NCBI GenBank assembly: GCA_036272935.1
Contig: DATAXP010000119.1
Span: 1 to 61,532, forward strand
From: DATAXP01 sp036272935
Lineage (GTDB): Bacteria; Planctomycetota; Planctomycetia; Pirellulales; PNKZ01
Length of the DNA: 61,532 bases
Reading direction: 5' to 3'
Part shown: positions 43,985 to 53,867 of the stretch, in pieces
Position numbering within the stretch: the stretch's first letter is position 1
How the letters are laid out: each line of letters opens with the position of its first letter
The notes under the pieces: generated by a model
Database searches by the model: none
What the model was told of the DNA's origin: nothing
Seen by the model: only the letters and a program-made list of their open reading frames with translations
Translations under genes and position numbers: made by a program

Positions 43985-46900
43985 TTAGTGGTGATGTTCG
44001 ACGACCATATGTGGCGTTTGGACCGACTCGCTGAGTGGCGCGGCCGTCTCGTCCTGCAGCAGCTTGCGGTCGCCGTCGAGCCAGCCGAACAAGTAGTAAA
44101 GACCGGGAATGACCAACACTCCGATCACGGTACCCAGGAGCATTCCGCCCACCGCCGTGCCACCGATCGTGCGGTTTCCGATCGCCCCAGGACCGGTGGC
44201 ACGCACGAGCGGAATCAGACCGGCAATGAAGGCGAAGCTGGTCATCAGAATCGGCCGGAATCGCAGTTTTCCGCCTTCAATGGCGGCGTCTTTAAGGTTC
44301 ACGCCCTCCTGGTGCCGCTGGACCGCGAATTCGACGATCAGAATTGCGTTCTTACCCAACAGACCGACGAGCATGACCAAGCCAATCTGGCAGTAGACGT
44401 CGTTGGCCAACCCCATGATCTGAAGCAAAAAGTAGGAGCCGAAAATCCCGACCGGCAGCGACATGATCACTGCCAGCGGCAGGATGAAGCTTTCGTATTG
44501 GCCAACCAAGACCAAGTAGACGAAGATGACGACGATCAAGAAGATGTAAACTGACTCGTTCCCCTTCTGCGCCTCGTCATAAGCCAGGGCCTCCCAGCCG
44601 AGCCCGTATCCGCGCGACAGCGTCTCGGCGGCGACTTCCTTGATCGCCTCGATGGCCTGGCCGCTGCTGTACCCGGGAGCCGGCGAAAGCTGAATGGGGG
44701 CCGATGGATAAAGGTTGTAGCGGTTGATTTCGTTCAAGCCCTGCTGCTTCTTGAGCGTCATGAACGAGGAGTAGGGGACCATTTCTCCCGTGTCGTTCTT
44801 GACGAAGATGTTCTCGAAGTCCTCGGGGTAGCGCCGGAATTGCGGCAAGGCTTGCACGAAGACCTTATAGAATTGGTTGAAGCGGATGAAGCCTTGCTCC
44901 CACGTGCTGCCGATGACGATCGACAGGTTATCCATCGCGTCCTTGATCGACACGCCTTTTTGCATGGCCACGTCGTTGTTGATGATCAGCTCATACTGTG
45001 GATAGTTGCTGGCGAAGAAGGTGAAGATACTTTTCAACTCCTTGCGCTTGCCCAAGGCAGCGAGGAACTTTTCGGTCTCTTCTCCGAGCCGCTTGTAGTC
45101 CATCGTGTTCGTCTTGTCCAAGACACGGCAGGACACGCCGCCCGCCGCGCCGAAGCCGGGAACCGCGGGGGGCTCGAAGAACTCGAGCTTGACGTTCGCG
45201 ATTTCGGCCCCTTTCTTCTCCAGCTCTTGGATGATCTCTTTCGAGGTCATCTTGCGCTCGGCCCAGGGCTTCAAATTGATCAAGCAGGTTCCGGCGTTCG
45301 AGCCGCGGCCTTCGGTCAGCACCTCGTAACCGGCCAAGGCAGATACCGAGTTGATTCCCTCGATCGTTTTGGCGATTTGCTGTAGCTCATGGCTCTTGGA
45401 ATTGGTGTACTCCAGCGTCGAGCCGGGCGGCGTTTGAAGAATGCCGTAGATCATCCCTTGGTCTTCCAAGGGGATGAAGCCCGCCGGAAGCTGCGAGCTC
45501 AGGGCGACCACGCCGAATGCGAAGCCCCCGATGACCAAGGTCGTCAGCAAGCGGCGCTTGACGATCGGTCCCAGGAACACGGTATAAGCGACCGTGGTCT
45601 TCTCGACGGCGCGGTCAAACGCTTTACGCACGAAGGGCACGACATTCAGCAGCAAGCCCATCCATCCCCACAGATGGTAGATGAGAAGATTGAGCGGTAC
45701 GGCCATCGCCACAGCCGCAACAATCATCACGATCTTGCCCAGCCACCCGCGCTTCGGCTGGTGGCCGTGGGGCTTGAGAATCATCGCGCAGAGCACCGGT
45801 GTGACCGTCAGGGCCACAACGCCGGAGAGCACGATGGACGAGGCCATCGTAATGCCGAACTGTTTGTAGAACTGGCCCACCGGCCCGGGAATAAAGGTCA
45901 CCGGCACGAACACCGCCGTCATCACGAGCGTGATGGCGATAATCGCGCCGCTGATCTCGTTAATAACTTCCTTCGTCGCCAGATAAGGCGAGAGGTGCTT
46001 TTCAGCCATCTTGGCATGCACCGCTTCGACCACCACGATCGCGTCATCCACCACCACGCCGATCGCCAACACCAATGCGAACAGCGTGATCAGATTGATC
46101 GACAACCCGAGCATCTGCATGAAAAAGAAGGCCCCAATCAACGAGACGGGGACCGCCAGCGTCGGAATCAGCGTGGAGCGAAGATCCCCGAGGAACATGT
46201 ACACCACGAGCGAAACCAGCAAGAAGGCTTCCAACAAGGTGTGAAGCACCTGCTCGATCGAGGCCTCCAAGAAGGTGGAGACGTCGTAGCTGACCTGAAA
46301 ATCCATGCCCGGAGGGAATTTCTCTTCCTTGATCTCCTTCAGCTTCTCTTTGACTTCCTCAATGACGGTGGCCGCGTTCGTGCCGGGAATCTGCTTGAGG
46401 ACGATGGCAGCCGAGGGATAGCCGTCCATATCCGAATAAAGATTGTAGTACGAAGGGCCCAACTCGATTTGGGCAACGTCCTTGAGCCGCAGAATTTCAC
46501 CGTCGGGGTTCGCCTTCAGGATGATTTGTTCGTACTGCTCCGGCTTGTTGTAACGCCCCACCCAGGTGAGCACGTATTCAACCGTTTGCGAGGTTCTGCC
46601 GGTGGCCTGGCCGAGTCGTCCGGGCGAACCCAACATGCTCTGTTCTCGGACCTTCGCCATGATGTCGTCGGCCGAGACGTTGTAGGCTCGCATGCGTTCG
46701 AGGTTCAGCCAGACGCGCATGGCCATCGCGCGGCTGCCGAGAATATTGGCGCTGCCGATGCCCCGCACCCGCTTGATCTCGGGCACCACGTTGACGAAGG
46801 CGTAGTTGTAAAGGAAATCCTGGTTGTGACCCGGATCGGTGCTGTAGATGTTCACGTACATCAACATGCTCGTCATCTGCTGCAGCACGATGATGCCTTC

Positions 46901-47272
46901 CAGCTCGACAATCGGCGGGAGCCGCTGCTTCACCGTCTGAATGCGGTTCTGGACGTTTAGAACCGCCACGTTCGGGTCGGAACCCGGCTCGAAAATGATC
47001 AGAATCGTGGCCTCGCCGGCGCTGGTACCGGCGGAGATCATGTAGCGCATGTTCTGTACGCCGTTGATCGCCTGTTCCAAAATGACCAGCACCGAATCGA
47101 CCAATACGTTGGCGCTGGCGCCGGGATACGCCAGCGTGACCACGACGCTCGGCGGAGCGACGTTGGGGAACTGCGAGATGGGCAGGGTTTTGATGGACAA
47201 CCCGCCGAGGAACAAAATGATGATCGAAATGACGATCGCCAGGGCCGGTCTACGGAGGAATTGCGAGAACAT
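43985..47272 (-). CDS. RND multidrug efflux pump (HAE1/AcrB type)
   Basis: This 1095-residue inner-membrane pump has 12 helices and two large periplasmic loops and is driven by proton flow. It opens FLRRPALAIVISIIILFLGGLS. The proton-relay pair is in AIGVVVDDAIVVVEA (TM4). The second half has VGLLGKNAILIVEFAV. It is somewhat longer than AcrB because of an extra hydrophobic segment between the halves (KIVMIVAAVAMAVPLNLLIY). A His-rich tail ends the protein. It lies 50 bases after the adaptor gene. Substrate is unknown; the family exports drugs and lipophilic compounds. Confidence 0.94.
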   Translation of the reverse strand: MFSQFLRRPALAIVISIIILFLGGLSIKTLPISQFPNVAPPSVVVTLAYPGASANVLVDSVLVILEQAINGVQNMRYMISAGTSAGEATILIIFEPGSDPNVAVLNVQNRIQTVKQRLPPIVELEGIIVLQQMTSMLMYVNIYSTDPGHNQDFLYNYAFVNVVPEIKRVRGIGSANILGSRAMAMRVWLNLERMRAYNVSADDIMAKVREQSMLGSPGRLGQATGRTSQTVEYVLTWVGRYNKPEQYEQIILKANPDGEILRLKDVAQIELGPSYYNLYSDMDGYPSAAIVLKQIPGTNAATVIEEVKEKLKEIKEEKFPPGMDFQVSYDVSTFLEASIEQVLHTLLEAFLLVSLVVYMFLGDLRSTLIPTLAVPVSLIGAFFFMQMLGLSINLITLFALVLAIGVVVDDAIVVVEAVHAKMAEKHLSPYLATKEVINEISGAIIAITLVMTAVFVPVTFIPGPVGQFYKQFGITMASSIVLSGVVALTVTPVLCAMILKPHGHQPKRGWLGKIVMIVAAVAMAVPLNLLIYHLWGWMGLLLNVVPFVRKAFDRAVEKTTVAYTVFLGPIVKRRLLTTLVIGGFAFGVVALSSQLPAGFIPLEDQGMIYGILQTPPGSTLEYTNSKSHELQQIAKTIEGINSVSALAGYEVLTEGRGSNAGTCLINLKPWAERKMTSKEIIQELEKKGAEIANVKLEFFEPPAVPGFGAAGGVSCRVLDKTNTMDYKRLGEETEKFLAALGKRKELKSIFTFFASNYPQYELIINNDVAMQKGVSIKDAMDNLSIVIGSTWEQGFIRFNQFYKVFVQALPQFRRYPEDFENIFVKNDTGEMVPYSSFMTLKKQQGLNEINRYNLYPSAPIQLSPAPGYSSGQAIEAIKEVAAETLSRGYGLGWEALAYDEAQKGNESVYIFLIVVIFVYLVLVGQYESFILPLAVIMSLPVGIFGSYFLLQIMGLANDVYCQIGLVMLVGLLGKNAILIVEFAVQRHQEGVNLKDAAIEGGKLRFRPILMTSFAFIAGLIPLVRATGPGAIGNRTIGGTAVGGMLLGTVIGVLVIPGLYYLFGWLDGDRKLLQDETAAPLSESVQTPHMVVEHHH

Positions 47273-47322
47273 CGTTTCGAGCGCGTCGGCTTTCTGTTGG
47301 TGCTTCTAGCGCAGCAGCGGAG

Positions 47323-48414
47323 CTATTCCGCGTGATACTTGAGGTTGGCAACGACCTCTTCCGGTTGACGATCTTCGAACTCCACCTTGTCGCCGTCGCG
47401 AACTTGGCGGATCCCCTCGAGCACGATTACGTCCTTCACATCAAGCCCCTTCTTGAGGACGAAGAGGTCCTCCAGTTCATTCTGGATTTCGATCTCGCGC
47501 TGGTGCGCCACATGGTCCTGGTCGATGACATAGACGTACCGCTTTTGGAGCACCTCGAACGTCGCCCGTTGCGGAATAACGATGGCGTCGTTCTGCACCC
47601 GGCGGATCACCACGGTGCCGGTTTGACCGTGACGCAGCAAGCGCTCCGGGTTCAGAAAGTCGGCGCGGAAGGGGATGTTGCCGGTCTGGTTGTTGAAGTC
47701 GGCCTCGATCGCACCGATCTTGCCAGACTGGTTAAACGTTTGCTGATTAGCCAGCACCAATTCAATCTTCAGGTCCTCTTTATTCCTGTTCAGATTGGTC
47801 ATGTATTCGAGGTAACGCGCTTCGGGCACGTTGAAGTAAACCCACATCAAGCTGTTATCGGACATGGTCGTGAGGATCTCCCCCTCCTCGACCAGGCTGC
47901 CCTGCTGATGGTGCAGGCGGTCGACAATGCCGTCGAACGGCGCTTTGACGGTGGCAAAGTTCAATTCGGCCTTCGCTTGCTCCGCCTTCGCTCGGGCCTT
48001 GAGCATTTTGGCCTCGACCAATGCCACCTCGTTTTGAGAGATCGCATTCTTATGGAACAAACTGTTGGCGTACTCGTACTCGAGTTGCGCGACCCTGGCC
48101 TCGGCGTTCTCGGCTTCGTACCTTGTCTGGTAAAGAACAGGGATGACCTTGAACAGCAGGTCGCCCGCCTTCACTTGCTGCCCTTCCCTGATGGTGATCG
48201 CCTCGAGATACCCGCGCTCCAAGGCGCGGACCTGGATGTGCCGCTGCGAGTGAATCTGGCAGACGTAGGGTTGGCTGAGGGTGATGGACTTCGACTCAGG
48301 GCTGGTAGCCGTAATCTTGTGGGCCTCGTGGTGCTCCTCCTCGTGCTTCGCACAAGCGGATAGCGAGAGGCAAACAAGGCCCAGGATGATCGCCAGGATC
48401 GGGGAAACTTTCAT
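47323..48414 (-). CDS. RND periplasmic adaptor lipoprotein (AcrA/HlyD type)
   Basis: The 363-residue adaptor starts at ATG 48414, giving a lipoprotein signal (LGLVCLSLSAC). A short His/Glu-rich stretch (EEEHHEAHK) follows. The biotinyl-lipoyl and hairpin parts are seen in RALERGYLEAITIREGQQVKAGDLLF and AKAEQAKAELNFATVKAPFDG. The C-terminal membrane-proximal domain is also present. It bridges the pump and the TolC-like duct. A longer reading frame upstream has no family features. It is the first gene of the efflux operon. Confidence 0.92.
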   Translation of the reverse strand: MKVSPILAIILGLVCLSLSACAKHEEEHHEAHKITATSPESKSITLSQPYVCQIHSQRHIQVRALERGYLEAITIREGQQVKAGDLLFKVIPVLYQTRYEAENAEARVAQLEYEYANSLFHKNAISQNEVALVEAKMLKARAKAEQAKAELNFATVKAPFDGIVDRLHHQQGSLVEEGEILTTMSDNSLMWVYFNVPEARYLEYMTNLNRNKEDLKIELVLANQQTFNQSGKIGAIEADFNNQTGNIPFRADFLNPERLLRHGQTGTVVIRRVQNDAIVIPQRATFEVLQKRYVYVIDQDHVAHQREIEIQNELEDLFVLKKGLDVKDVIVLEGIRQVRDGDKVEFEDRQPEEVVANLKYHAE

Positions 48415-48429
48415 AGGGTTTCGCTCGTT

Positions 48430-48558
48430 GGTTACCTCTCGGGTCGCGAACCGGATCAAGCGTGGATCAAGGAGGGGAACATCAAAGACGGGAAGATGGC
48501 CACGCACATCTTCTCGGGCGCCGGCAAGCCGCCACAGAAGACGGCGACCACTAACTAA
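48430..48558 (+). pseudogene. Possible remnant: C-terminus of a lost gene
   Basis: Read on the plus strand, an open stretch ends in TAA at 48556-48558. Its last residues (YLSGREPDQAWIKEGNIKDG, then KMATHIFSGAGKPPQK) look like real protein rather than shadow sequence. No start codon or upstream body exists, because the adaptor gene on the other strand begins at 48414. It may be the stump of a gene cut off when the efflux operon arrived. Confidence 0.3.
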
Positions 48559-49031
48559 CGTCGTCACCGGCCGCCACATGGCGAATGCGATTACTTGACC
48601 GTCCACGAATCGTATAACGCGATCGGAATGACGTCAATTTCTCCTCAACGGCGAGCTGCGCTGAAATCAGCGAAAAAGCGTGTTTTGCCGAGAAATACAC
48701 GCGCACCCTGACGAAATTGTCACGAAACAATCGTCCCGCGGAGCTAACATCAGCAGCGTTAATAACGACAACAGAATCTCAGCAGGCAATTGCCATCTCG
48801 ACTTTCAAGAACCTTGGCGGCTGCTTGCGACATTCTGACGGTGTGAGGCGCGGCAATCGACCGCCTTCTTCCCTTGGTTCAAGCAGCAACTACCGGCTCT
48901 TTGATCAGCGCGTGCGAGTCGGACCGCCGGTCACAGCCGGAGCCGCTGTTCTCGTGCGCGGTAAACGAGTTCCCGCCGCGCGGCTCGGGTATACTGAGTT
49001 GTTCCCGCCACGAGAGTCCCGCGCCCGCCCG
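48559..49031. other. Intergenic region before the PSCyt1/DUF1549 gene
   Basis: About 470 bases. The reading frame of the next gene is open through much of it, but the sequence there is not protein-like. It should hold the promoters of the divergent efflux operon and of the 49032 gene. No clear motif was seen. Confidence 0.4.
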
Positions 49032-52000
49032 ATGCAAATCATGCCCCGCGCTCGTCTGTCGTTCTTAGGTCTTGTTCGCTGTCTTGCGGTGCTCGTCGTG
49101 ATCGGCGCGTGCTTGCCGACGAATGTTGCCTGGGCAGCCCGACCGCTCGATTTCAACCGCGACATCGGACCGATCCTGTCGGAGAACTGCTTCGCCTGCC
49201 ACGGGTTTGACGAGAAGGCTCGCCAAGCGGAACTGCGGCTCGACCTGGCCGAGTCGGCCACGGCTGATCGCGCCGGAACGGCGGCGATCGTTCCCGGTAG
49301 TGCCGAGAAGAGCGAAGCCTGGCGGCGGATCACCAGCAGCGATCCCGACGAACAGATGCCGCCGCCGTCGTCGAACCTAAAGCTCACCGATGAGGAAAAA
49401 GCGAAGCTGCGGCAATGGATCGACGAGGGGGGAAAGTACGCGGCTCATTGGTCGTTCGTGCCTCCGGTGAAGGCCGATCCGTCGCGCGTGAGCCGGCCCC
49501 AATGGGTGCGCAATGCGATCGATGCGTTCGTGCTGGCTCGGCTCGACGCCGAAGGGCTTGAGCCGGCGGCCGAGGCCGATCGCCGCATGTACATCCGCCG
49601 TGTGTCGTTCGATCTCATCGGTCTGCCGCCGACGGCCGAGGAAGTCGAAGCGTTCGTCAACGACCACGAGCCCGGCGCGTATGAACGGCTCGTCGATCGC
49701 CTGCTGGCGAGTCCTCACTTCGGCGAGAAGCTCGCCCTCGACTGGCTCGACGCGGCCCGCTACGCCGACACGAACGGCTTTTCGATCGATGGCGGGCGGC
49801 AACAATGGCTGTGGCGCGATTGGGTCATCCACGCGTTCAACAGCAACCTGCCGTACGACCGCTTCCTCGTCGAACAGTTGGCGGGCGATTTGTTGCCTGA
49901 CGCCAACGATTCGACGTTGATCGCTACCGGCTTCCAGCGGAACAACATGGTGACGCACGAAGGAGGCACGATCCCCGAGGAAAATCTGGTCAACTACAAC
50001 GCCGATCGCGTGAAAACCCTGGGCGAAGCGGTCCTGGGGCTGACGCTCGGCTGCGCTCAGTGCCACGACCATAAATACGACCCGATCCTGCAACGCGATT
50101 ACTACCGGCTGTTCGCCTACTTCAACACCGCCAGCGATGTCGGGCTCGATGGTAACGGCGGCGTCGATCCTAAGCCGTTCAAGGCGCTGCGCACCGTGCT
50201 GAGAACCGGCGAAGAGCCATCGGTCGCCAAGCAGTTGGCGGCATTGCGCGAGCGGCTCGAGCATCCCGATCCGCGGCAACTTGCGGCCTGGGAGAAACAG
50301 CAGCATCGGAAACTCGCTGGTCGCGGCAAACATCTTCGCCTGCTGCCGGTCGAGCCGCTGAAGCTGAGCACCCCGAACCGCGGCAGCGGCTTCGAGATCG
50401 AAGGCACACGGATTCACATCCAGCAGCCCGGCGATTTGGCGACATACGATGTCTCGCTGAAGCTGCCGGCGACGAAGCGGCCCATCACCGGCGTGCGCGT
50501 GGTGTTCTATCCCGATAAAGATGCGCCGCAAGGTGGCTGGGGCTTTGGTCCCGCCGAAAAGCGCCCCAGCAGAAAAACACCGCCGCAAAAGTCCACCAAG
50601 GCAGCGGCTCCCACCGAGCCGACCGACGAAGACTCGCCAAAGCCAACGCCGCCACCTGTCGAGTCGCAAGTCAAAGGCAACTTCGTGCTCACGGCGTTCT
50701 CGGCAAGTGCCGACGCCGTAGCCGGCGACCAGGTGAACCTGTATCGCTTGCTCGCCGTGCGAGGCGTGACGGCCAACTCTTGGCAGGCAAGCTATCCGCC
50801 CGACGGCTGCCTCGACATGCGCAACGACGATGGCTGGTCTTCCGAGCTATCGTTCGACGGGCCGGTGCATCTGACGGTCACGTTCGACAAGCCGTTGTCG
50901 AGCGCCGAGACGCCGTTCGTCACCGTGCAGCTCAACTTCGGTCACGGCAAATCGCTGGTCGCCGCCCAGTTCGAAATCCTGGCCATGACCGGCCGCGACG
51001 ACGGCAGCCCGCTGCCGAGCGACGTGATCGCCATCCTGGAAACCACCGCAAGGAATCGGTCCGCCGCGCAGACCGCGCAGCTCGCCGGGTACTTTGCGGC
51101 GCACGCTCCGGCGACCCGCGCGATGCGCGTGGCGATCGCGAACCTCGACGAGCGGCTGAAGGTGCAGACCGGCGAGTTTCCGACGATGGTGATGGACACC
51201 GCCGCCAAGCCGCGCGACACGTTCATCCTGCATCGCGGCGACTACGCGCAGCCGGGCGACAAGGTTTTGGCAGGCACGCCGTCGATGCTGCCGGCGCTCG
51301 ATGGCAGTCCCGACACGCGCCTCGGCTTGGCCCAGTGGATCACAATGCCCAGCAATCCGCTGACGGCACGCGTGGCGGTGAATCGGTTCTGGGCGATGTT
51401 GTTCGGCGCGGGGATCGTGCGGACCTCGGCCGATTTTGGCTCGCAGGCAGAGCCGCCGACGCATCCGGAACTGCTCGACTGGCTCGCCGTCGATTTCGTC
51501 GAGCACGGTTGGGACGTGAAGCGGCTGCTGCGCACGATCGTGCTCTCGGCCACATATCGGCAAAACTCGGCCGCCACGCCGAAGATGCTCGAACACGATC
51601 CGCAGAACCGGCTGCTCGCGCGCGGACCGCGCTTCAGGCTCTCGGCCGAGCTGGTGCGTGATGCGGCCTTGGCCACCAGCGGCTTGCTGGTGCCGCGGCT
51701 CGGCGGACCGGGCGTGAACCCGTATACGCCCGGCGACCTGTGGCGCGAGATCAGCCATTACGGCAGCACCCCGGCGACCGCGCAGACGTTCGTGCAGGAC
51801 CACGGCGAGAAACTCTATCGCCGTAGCTTGTACACCTTCTGGAAGCGGACGGCCCCACCACCGAACATGGCGGCGTTCGACGCGCCGAATCGCGAGGTGT
51901 GCGTCGTCTCGCGCGCGGCGACGAACACACCGCTACAAGCGCTGGTGCTGTTGAATGACGTGCAGTTTGTCGAGGCGAGCCGGGCGCTGGCCGAGCGGAT

Positions 52001-52271
52001 CATGGCCCACGGCAAGACCGACGACGGGCGGCTGCGCTGGGCGTTCGAGGAATGCCTGTCGCGGCGGCCCAACGAGACGGAACTGTCGGTGGTCGCGAAG
52101 GCCCTTGGCCGCGAGCGAGCGCGATATGCCGCTGATGAATCGGCCGCCCGAGCGTACCTGGCCAACGGCGAGTCGCCGCGCGACCAATCGATCCCCGCCG
52201 CCGAGCATGCGGCCTGGTCGCAAATCGCGGCGCTGCTGCTGAACCTGAGTGAAGCCGTCACCCGCAACTGA
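49032..52271 (+). CDS. PSCyt1-DUF1549-DUF1553 secreted cytochrome-like protein
   Basis: The protein has about 1079 residues. The signal peptide (LAVLVVIGACLPTNVAWA) is followed by a planctomycete cytochrome C domain with one heme motif, CFACHGF. The DUF1549 domain comes next (RPQWVRNAIDAFVLARL, DRLLASPHFGEKLALDWLDA) and contains a second CxxCH (CAQCHDHK). A beta-rich insert with a Lys/Pro/Thr-rich linker follows (about 500-660). The DUF1553 domain (LAQWITMPSNPLTARVAVNRFW, NREVCVVSRAATNTPLQAL) ends the protein. These proteins are a planctomycete hallmark, probably in polysaccharide breakdown, but their chemistry is not established. It pairs with the DUF1501 gene downstream. Confidence 0.9.
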   Translation: MQIMPRARLSFLGLVRCLAVLVVIGACLPTNVAWAARPLDFNRDIGPILSENCFACHGFDEKARQAELRLDLAESATADRAGTAAIVPGSAEKSEAWRRITSSDPDEQMPPPSSNLKLTDEEKAKLRQWIDEGGKYAAHWSFVPPVKADPSRVSRPQWVRNAIDAFVLARLDAEGLEPAAEADRRMYIRRVSFDLIGLPPTAEEVEAFVNDHEPGAYERLVDRLLASPHFGEKLALDWLDAARYADTNGFSIDGGRQQWLWRDWVIHAFNSNLPYDRFLVEQLAGDLLPDANDSTLIATGFQRNNMVTHEGGTIPEENLVNYNADRVKTLGEAVLGLTLGCAQCHDHKYDPILQRDYYRLFAYFNTASDVGLDGNGGVDPKPFKALRTVLRTGEEPSVAKQLAALRERLEHPDPRQLAAWEKQQHRKLAGRGKHLRLLPVEPLKLSTPNRGSGFEIEGTRIHIQQPGDLATYDVSLKLPATKRPITGVRVVFYPDKDAPQGGWGFGPAEKRPSRKTPPQKSTKAAAPTEPTDEDSPKPTPPPVESQVKGNFVLTAFSASADAVAGDQVNLYRLLAVRGVTANSWQASYPPDGCLDMRNDDGWSSELSFDGPVHLTVTFDKPLSSAETPFVTVQLNFGHGKSLVAAQFEILAMTGRDDGSPLPSDVIAILETTARNRSAAQTAQLAGYFAAHAPATRAMRVAIANLDERLKVQTGEFPTMVMDTAAKPRDTFILHRGDYAQPGDKVLAGTPSMLPALDGSPDTRLGLAQWITMPSNPLTARVAVNRFWAMLFGAGIVRTSADFGSQAEPPTHPELLDWLAVDFVEHGWDVKRLLRTIVLSATYRQNSAATPKMLEHDPQNRLLARGPRFRLSAELVRDAALATSGLLVPRLGGPGVNPYTPGDLWREISHYGSTPATAQTFVQDHGEKLYRRSLYTFWKRTAPPPNMAAFDAPNREVCVVSRAATNTPLQALVLLNDVQFVEASRALAERIMAHGKTDDGRLRWAFEECLSRRPNETELSVVAKALGRERARYAADESAARAYLANGESPRDQSIPAAEHAAWSQIAALLLNLSEAVTRN

Positions 52272-52289
52272 AGACGTGATGCAACTGGC

Positions 52290-53732
52290 ATGAACCCTGC
52301 CGACGAATTCCGACTGCACCTGAATCGACGGGCGTTTCTCGCCGGCGGCGCGCAAAGCCTGGGGGCGGTCGCGCTGGCATCGCTGCTCGATCCGGGGATC
52401 GCCGCGGCCAGCACCACGAACGGCCTGCCGCACTTTGCTCCCAAGGCCAAGCGCGTGCTCTGCCTGTTACAGTCGGGCGGGTTCTCGCACGTCGACCTGT
52501 TCGATTACAAGCAGACGGTCGTCGACTACCAGGGGCAGGAGATCCCGGCGAGCGTCAAGGGCAACCAGCGCCTCACCGGCATGACCAGCGGTCAGGCGGC
52601 GTATCCGGTCGTCGCGCCGCTGAAGCCGGGCCAGCGCTGCGGCAACAGCGGCGCCTGGATCAGCGACCTGTTGCCGCACATGCAAACGATCGCCGACGAT
52701 ATTTGCTTCATCAAAAGCATGCACACCGAGGCGATCAATCACGATCCCGCGATCACGTTCGTCAACACCGGCAACCAGCAGCCCGGCTATCCGAGCATGG
52801 GGGCCTGGGTGACGTACGGCTTGGGAAGCGAGAACCAGAACCTGCCGGCGTTCGTCGCCATGGTGTCGCAGGGGACGGGCAAGAATCCGGGGCAGCCGAT
52901 CTTCTCGCGCTTGTGGGGAAGCGGCTTCCTGCCGTCGTCGTATCAGGGTGTCGGCCTGCGCCCGGGGGCCAATCCGGTGTTGTACCTGGGCGATCCTCCA
53001 GGGACCGACCGCCAGCAGCGGCGCGCGATGCTCGACGATCTGGCGGCGCTCAACACCCAGCGGGCCGCCGAGCTGGGCGATCCCGAAACGCTCGCCCGCA
53101 TTCACGCCTACGAGATGGCCTTCCGCATGCAGTCGAGTGTTCCGGAACTGACCGACATCAGCGGCGAGACGGCCGCCACGCTCGATGCCTACGGCCCCGA
53201 GGTGCGCAAGGCCGGCAGCTACGCGGCGAACTGCCTGCTGGCGCGACGGCTGCTCGAGCGCGATGTGCGCTTCGTCCAATTGTTCCATCGCGGTTGGGAC
53301 CAGCACATCGCCATCTCACGCCAGTTGCCCAACCAATGTCGCGACGTCGATCAACCGACCGCCGCGCTCCTCAAAGACCTGAAGCAGCGCGGCCTGCTCA
53401 ACGACACGCTGGTGATTTTCGCCACCGAGTTCGGACGGACCGTGTTCAGCCAAGGCAAGTTCGGCGATCCCGGCATGGGCCGCGACCACCATGGCCGCTC
53501 GTTCACGGTGTGGCTGGCCGGTGGTGGCATCCGGCCGGGCATCGAATACGGACGCAGCGACGACTTCTGCTACAACATTGCCGAGAACCCGGTCCACCTT
53601 CGCGATCTGCACGCCACCATCCTGCACTGCCTGGGCATCGACCACGCGCGGTTCACGCACAAGTTCCGCGGCCTGCACACGCGGCTCACCGGCGTCGAGG
53701 AGGCGCACGTAGTTCGCGGCATTCTGGCGTGA
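52290..53732 (+). CDS. DUF1501 Tat-exported protein
   Basis: The 480-residue protein has a Tat-type signal (NRRAFLAGGAQSLGAVALAS). The DUF1501 domain is related to the alkaline phosphatase/sulfatase fold. Landmarks are CLLQSGGFSHVDLFDYK near the start, CFIKSMHTEAINHDPAI, IFATEFGRTVFSQGKFG, GRDHHGRSFTVWLAGGGI and ILHCLGIDHARFTHKF near the end. It lies 18 bases after the DUF1549/DUF1553 gene, and this pair is nearly always found together in planctomycetes. It is probably exported folded with its metal and works with its partner. Confidence 0.92.
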   Translation: MNPADEFRLHLNRRAFLAGGAQSLGAVALASLLDPGIAAASTTNGLPHFAPKAKRVLCLLQSGGFSHVDLFDYKQTVVDYQGQEIPASVKGNQRLTGMTSGQAAYPVVAPLKPGQRCGNSGAWISDLLPHMQTIADDICFIKSMHTEAINHDPAITFVNTGNQQPGYPSMGAWVTYGLGSENQNLPAFVAMVSQGTGKNPGQPIFSRLWGSGFLPSSYQGVGLRPGANPVLYLGDPPGTDRQQRRAMLDDLAALNTQRAAELGDPETLARIHAYEMAFRMQSSVPELTDISGETAATLDAYGPEVRKAGSYAANCLLARRLLERDVRFVQLFHRGWDQHIAISRQLPNQCRDVDQPTAALLKDLKQRGLLNDTLVIFATEFGRTVFSQGKFGDPGMGRDHHGRSFTVWLAGGGIRPGIEYGRSDDFCYNIAENPVHLRDLHATILHCLGIDHARFTHKFRGLHTRLTGVEEAHVVRGILA

Positions 53733-53867
53733 CGATCGGCCCAATCGTTACGGCCGTCGCCCGCACGGCGCAAGGCATGGGGGTTTTTACTCCCGCAGCC
53801 CGCATTTGCCGGTCCATCCGCGTCCTGGTCGGCGCTCGGAACCAACGGCGGTGTGCTAACTTAGCGT

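Noticed and set aside
45389..46960. 523-codon plus-strand ORF opposite the RND pump
   Set aside because: It is antisense to a highly conserved pump and rich in His, Asp and Arg, with no domain.
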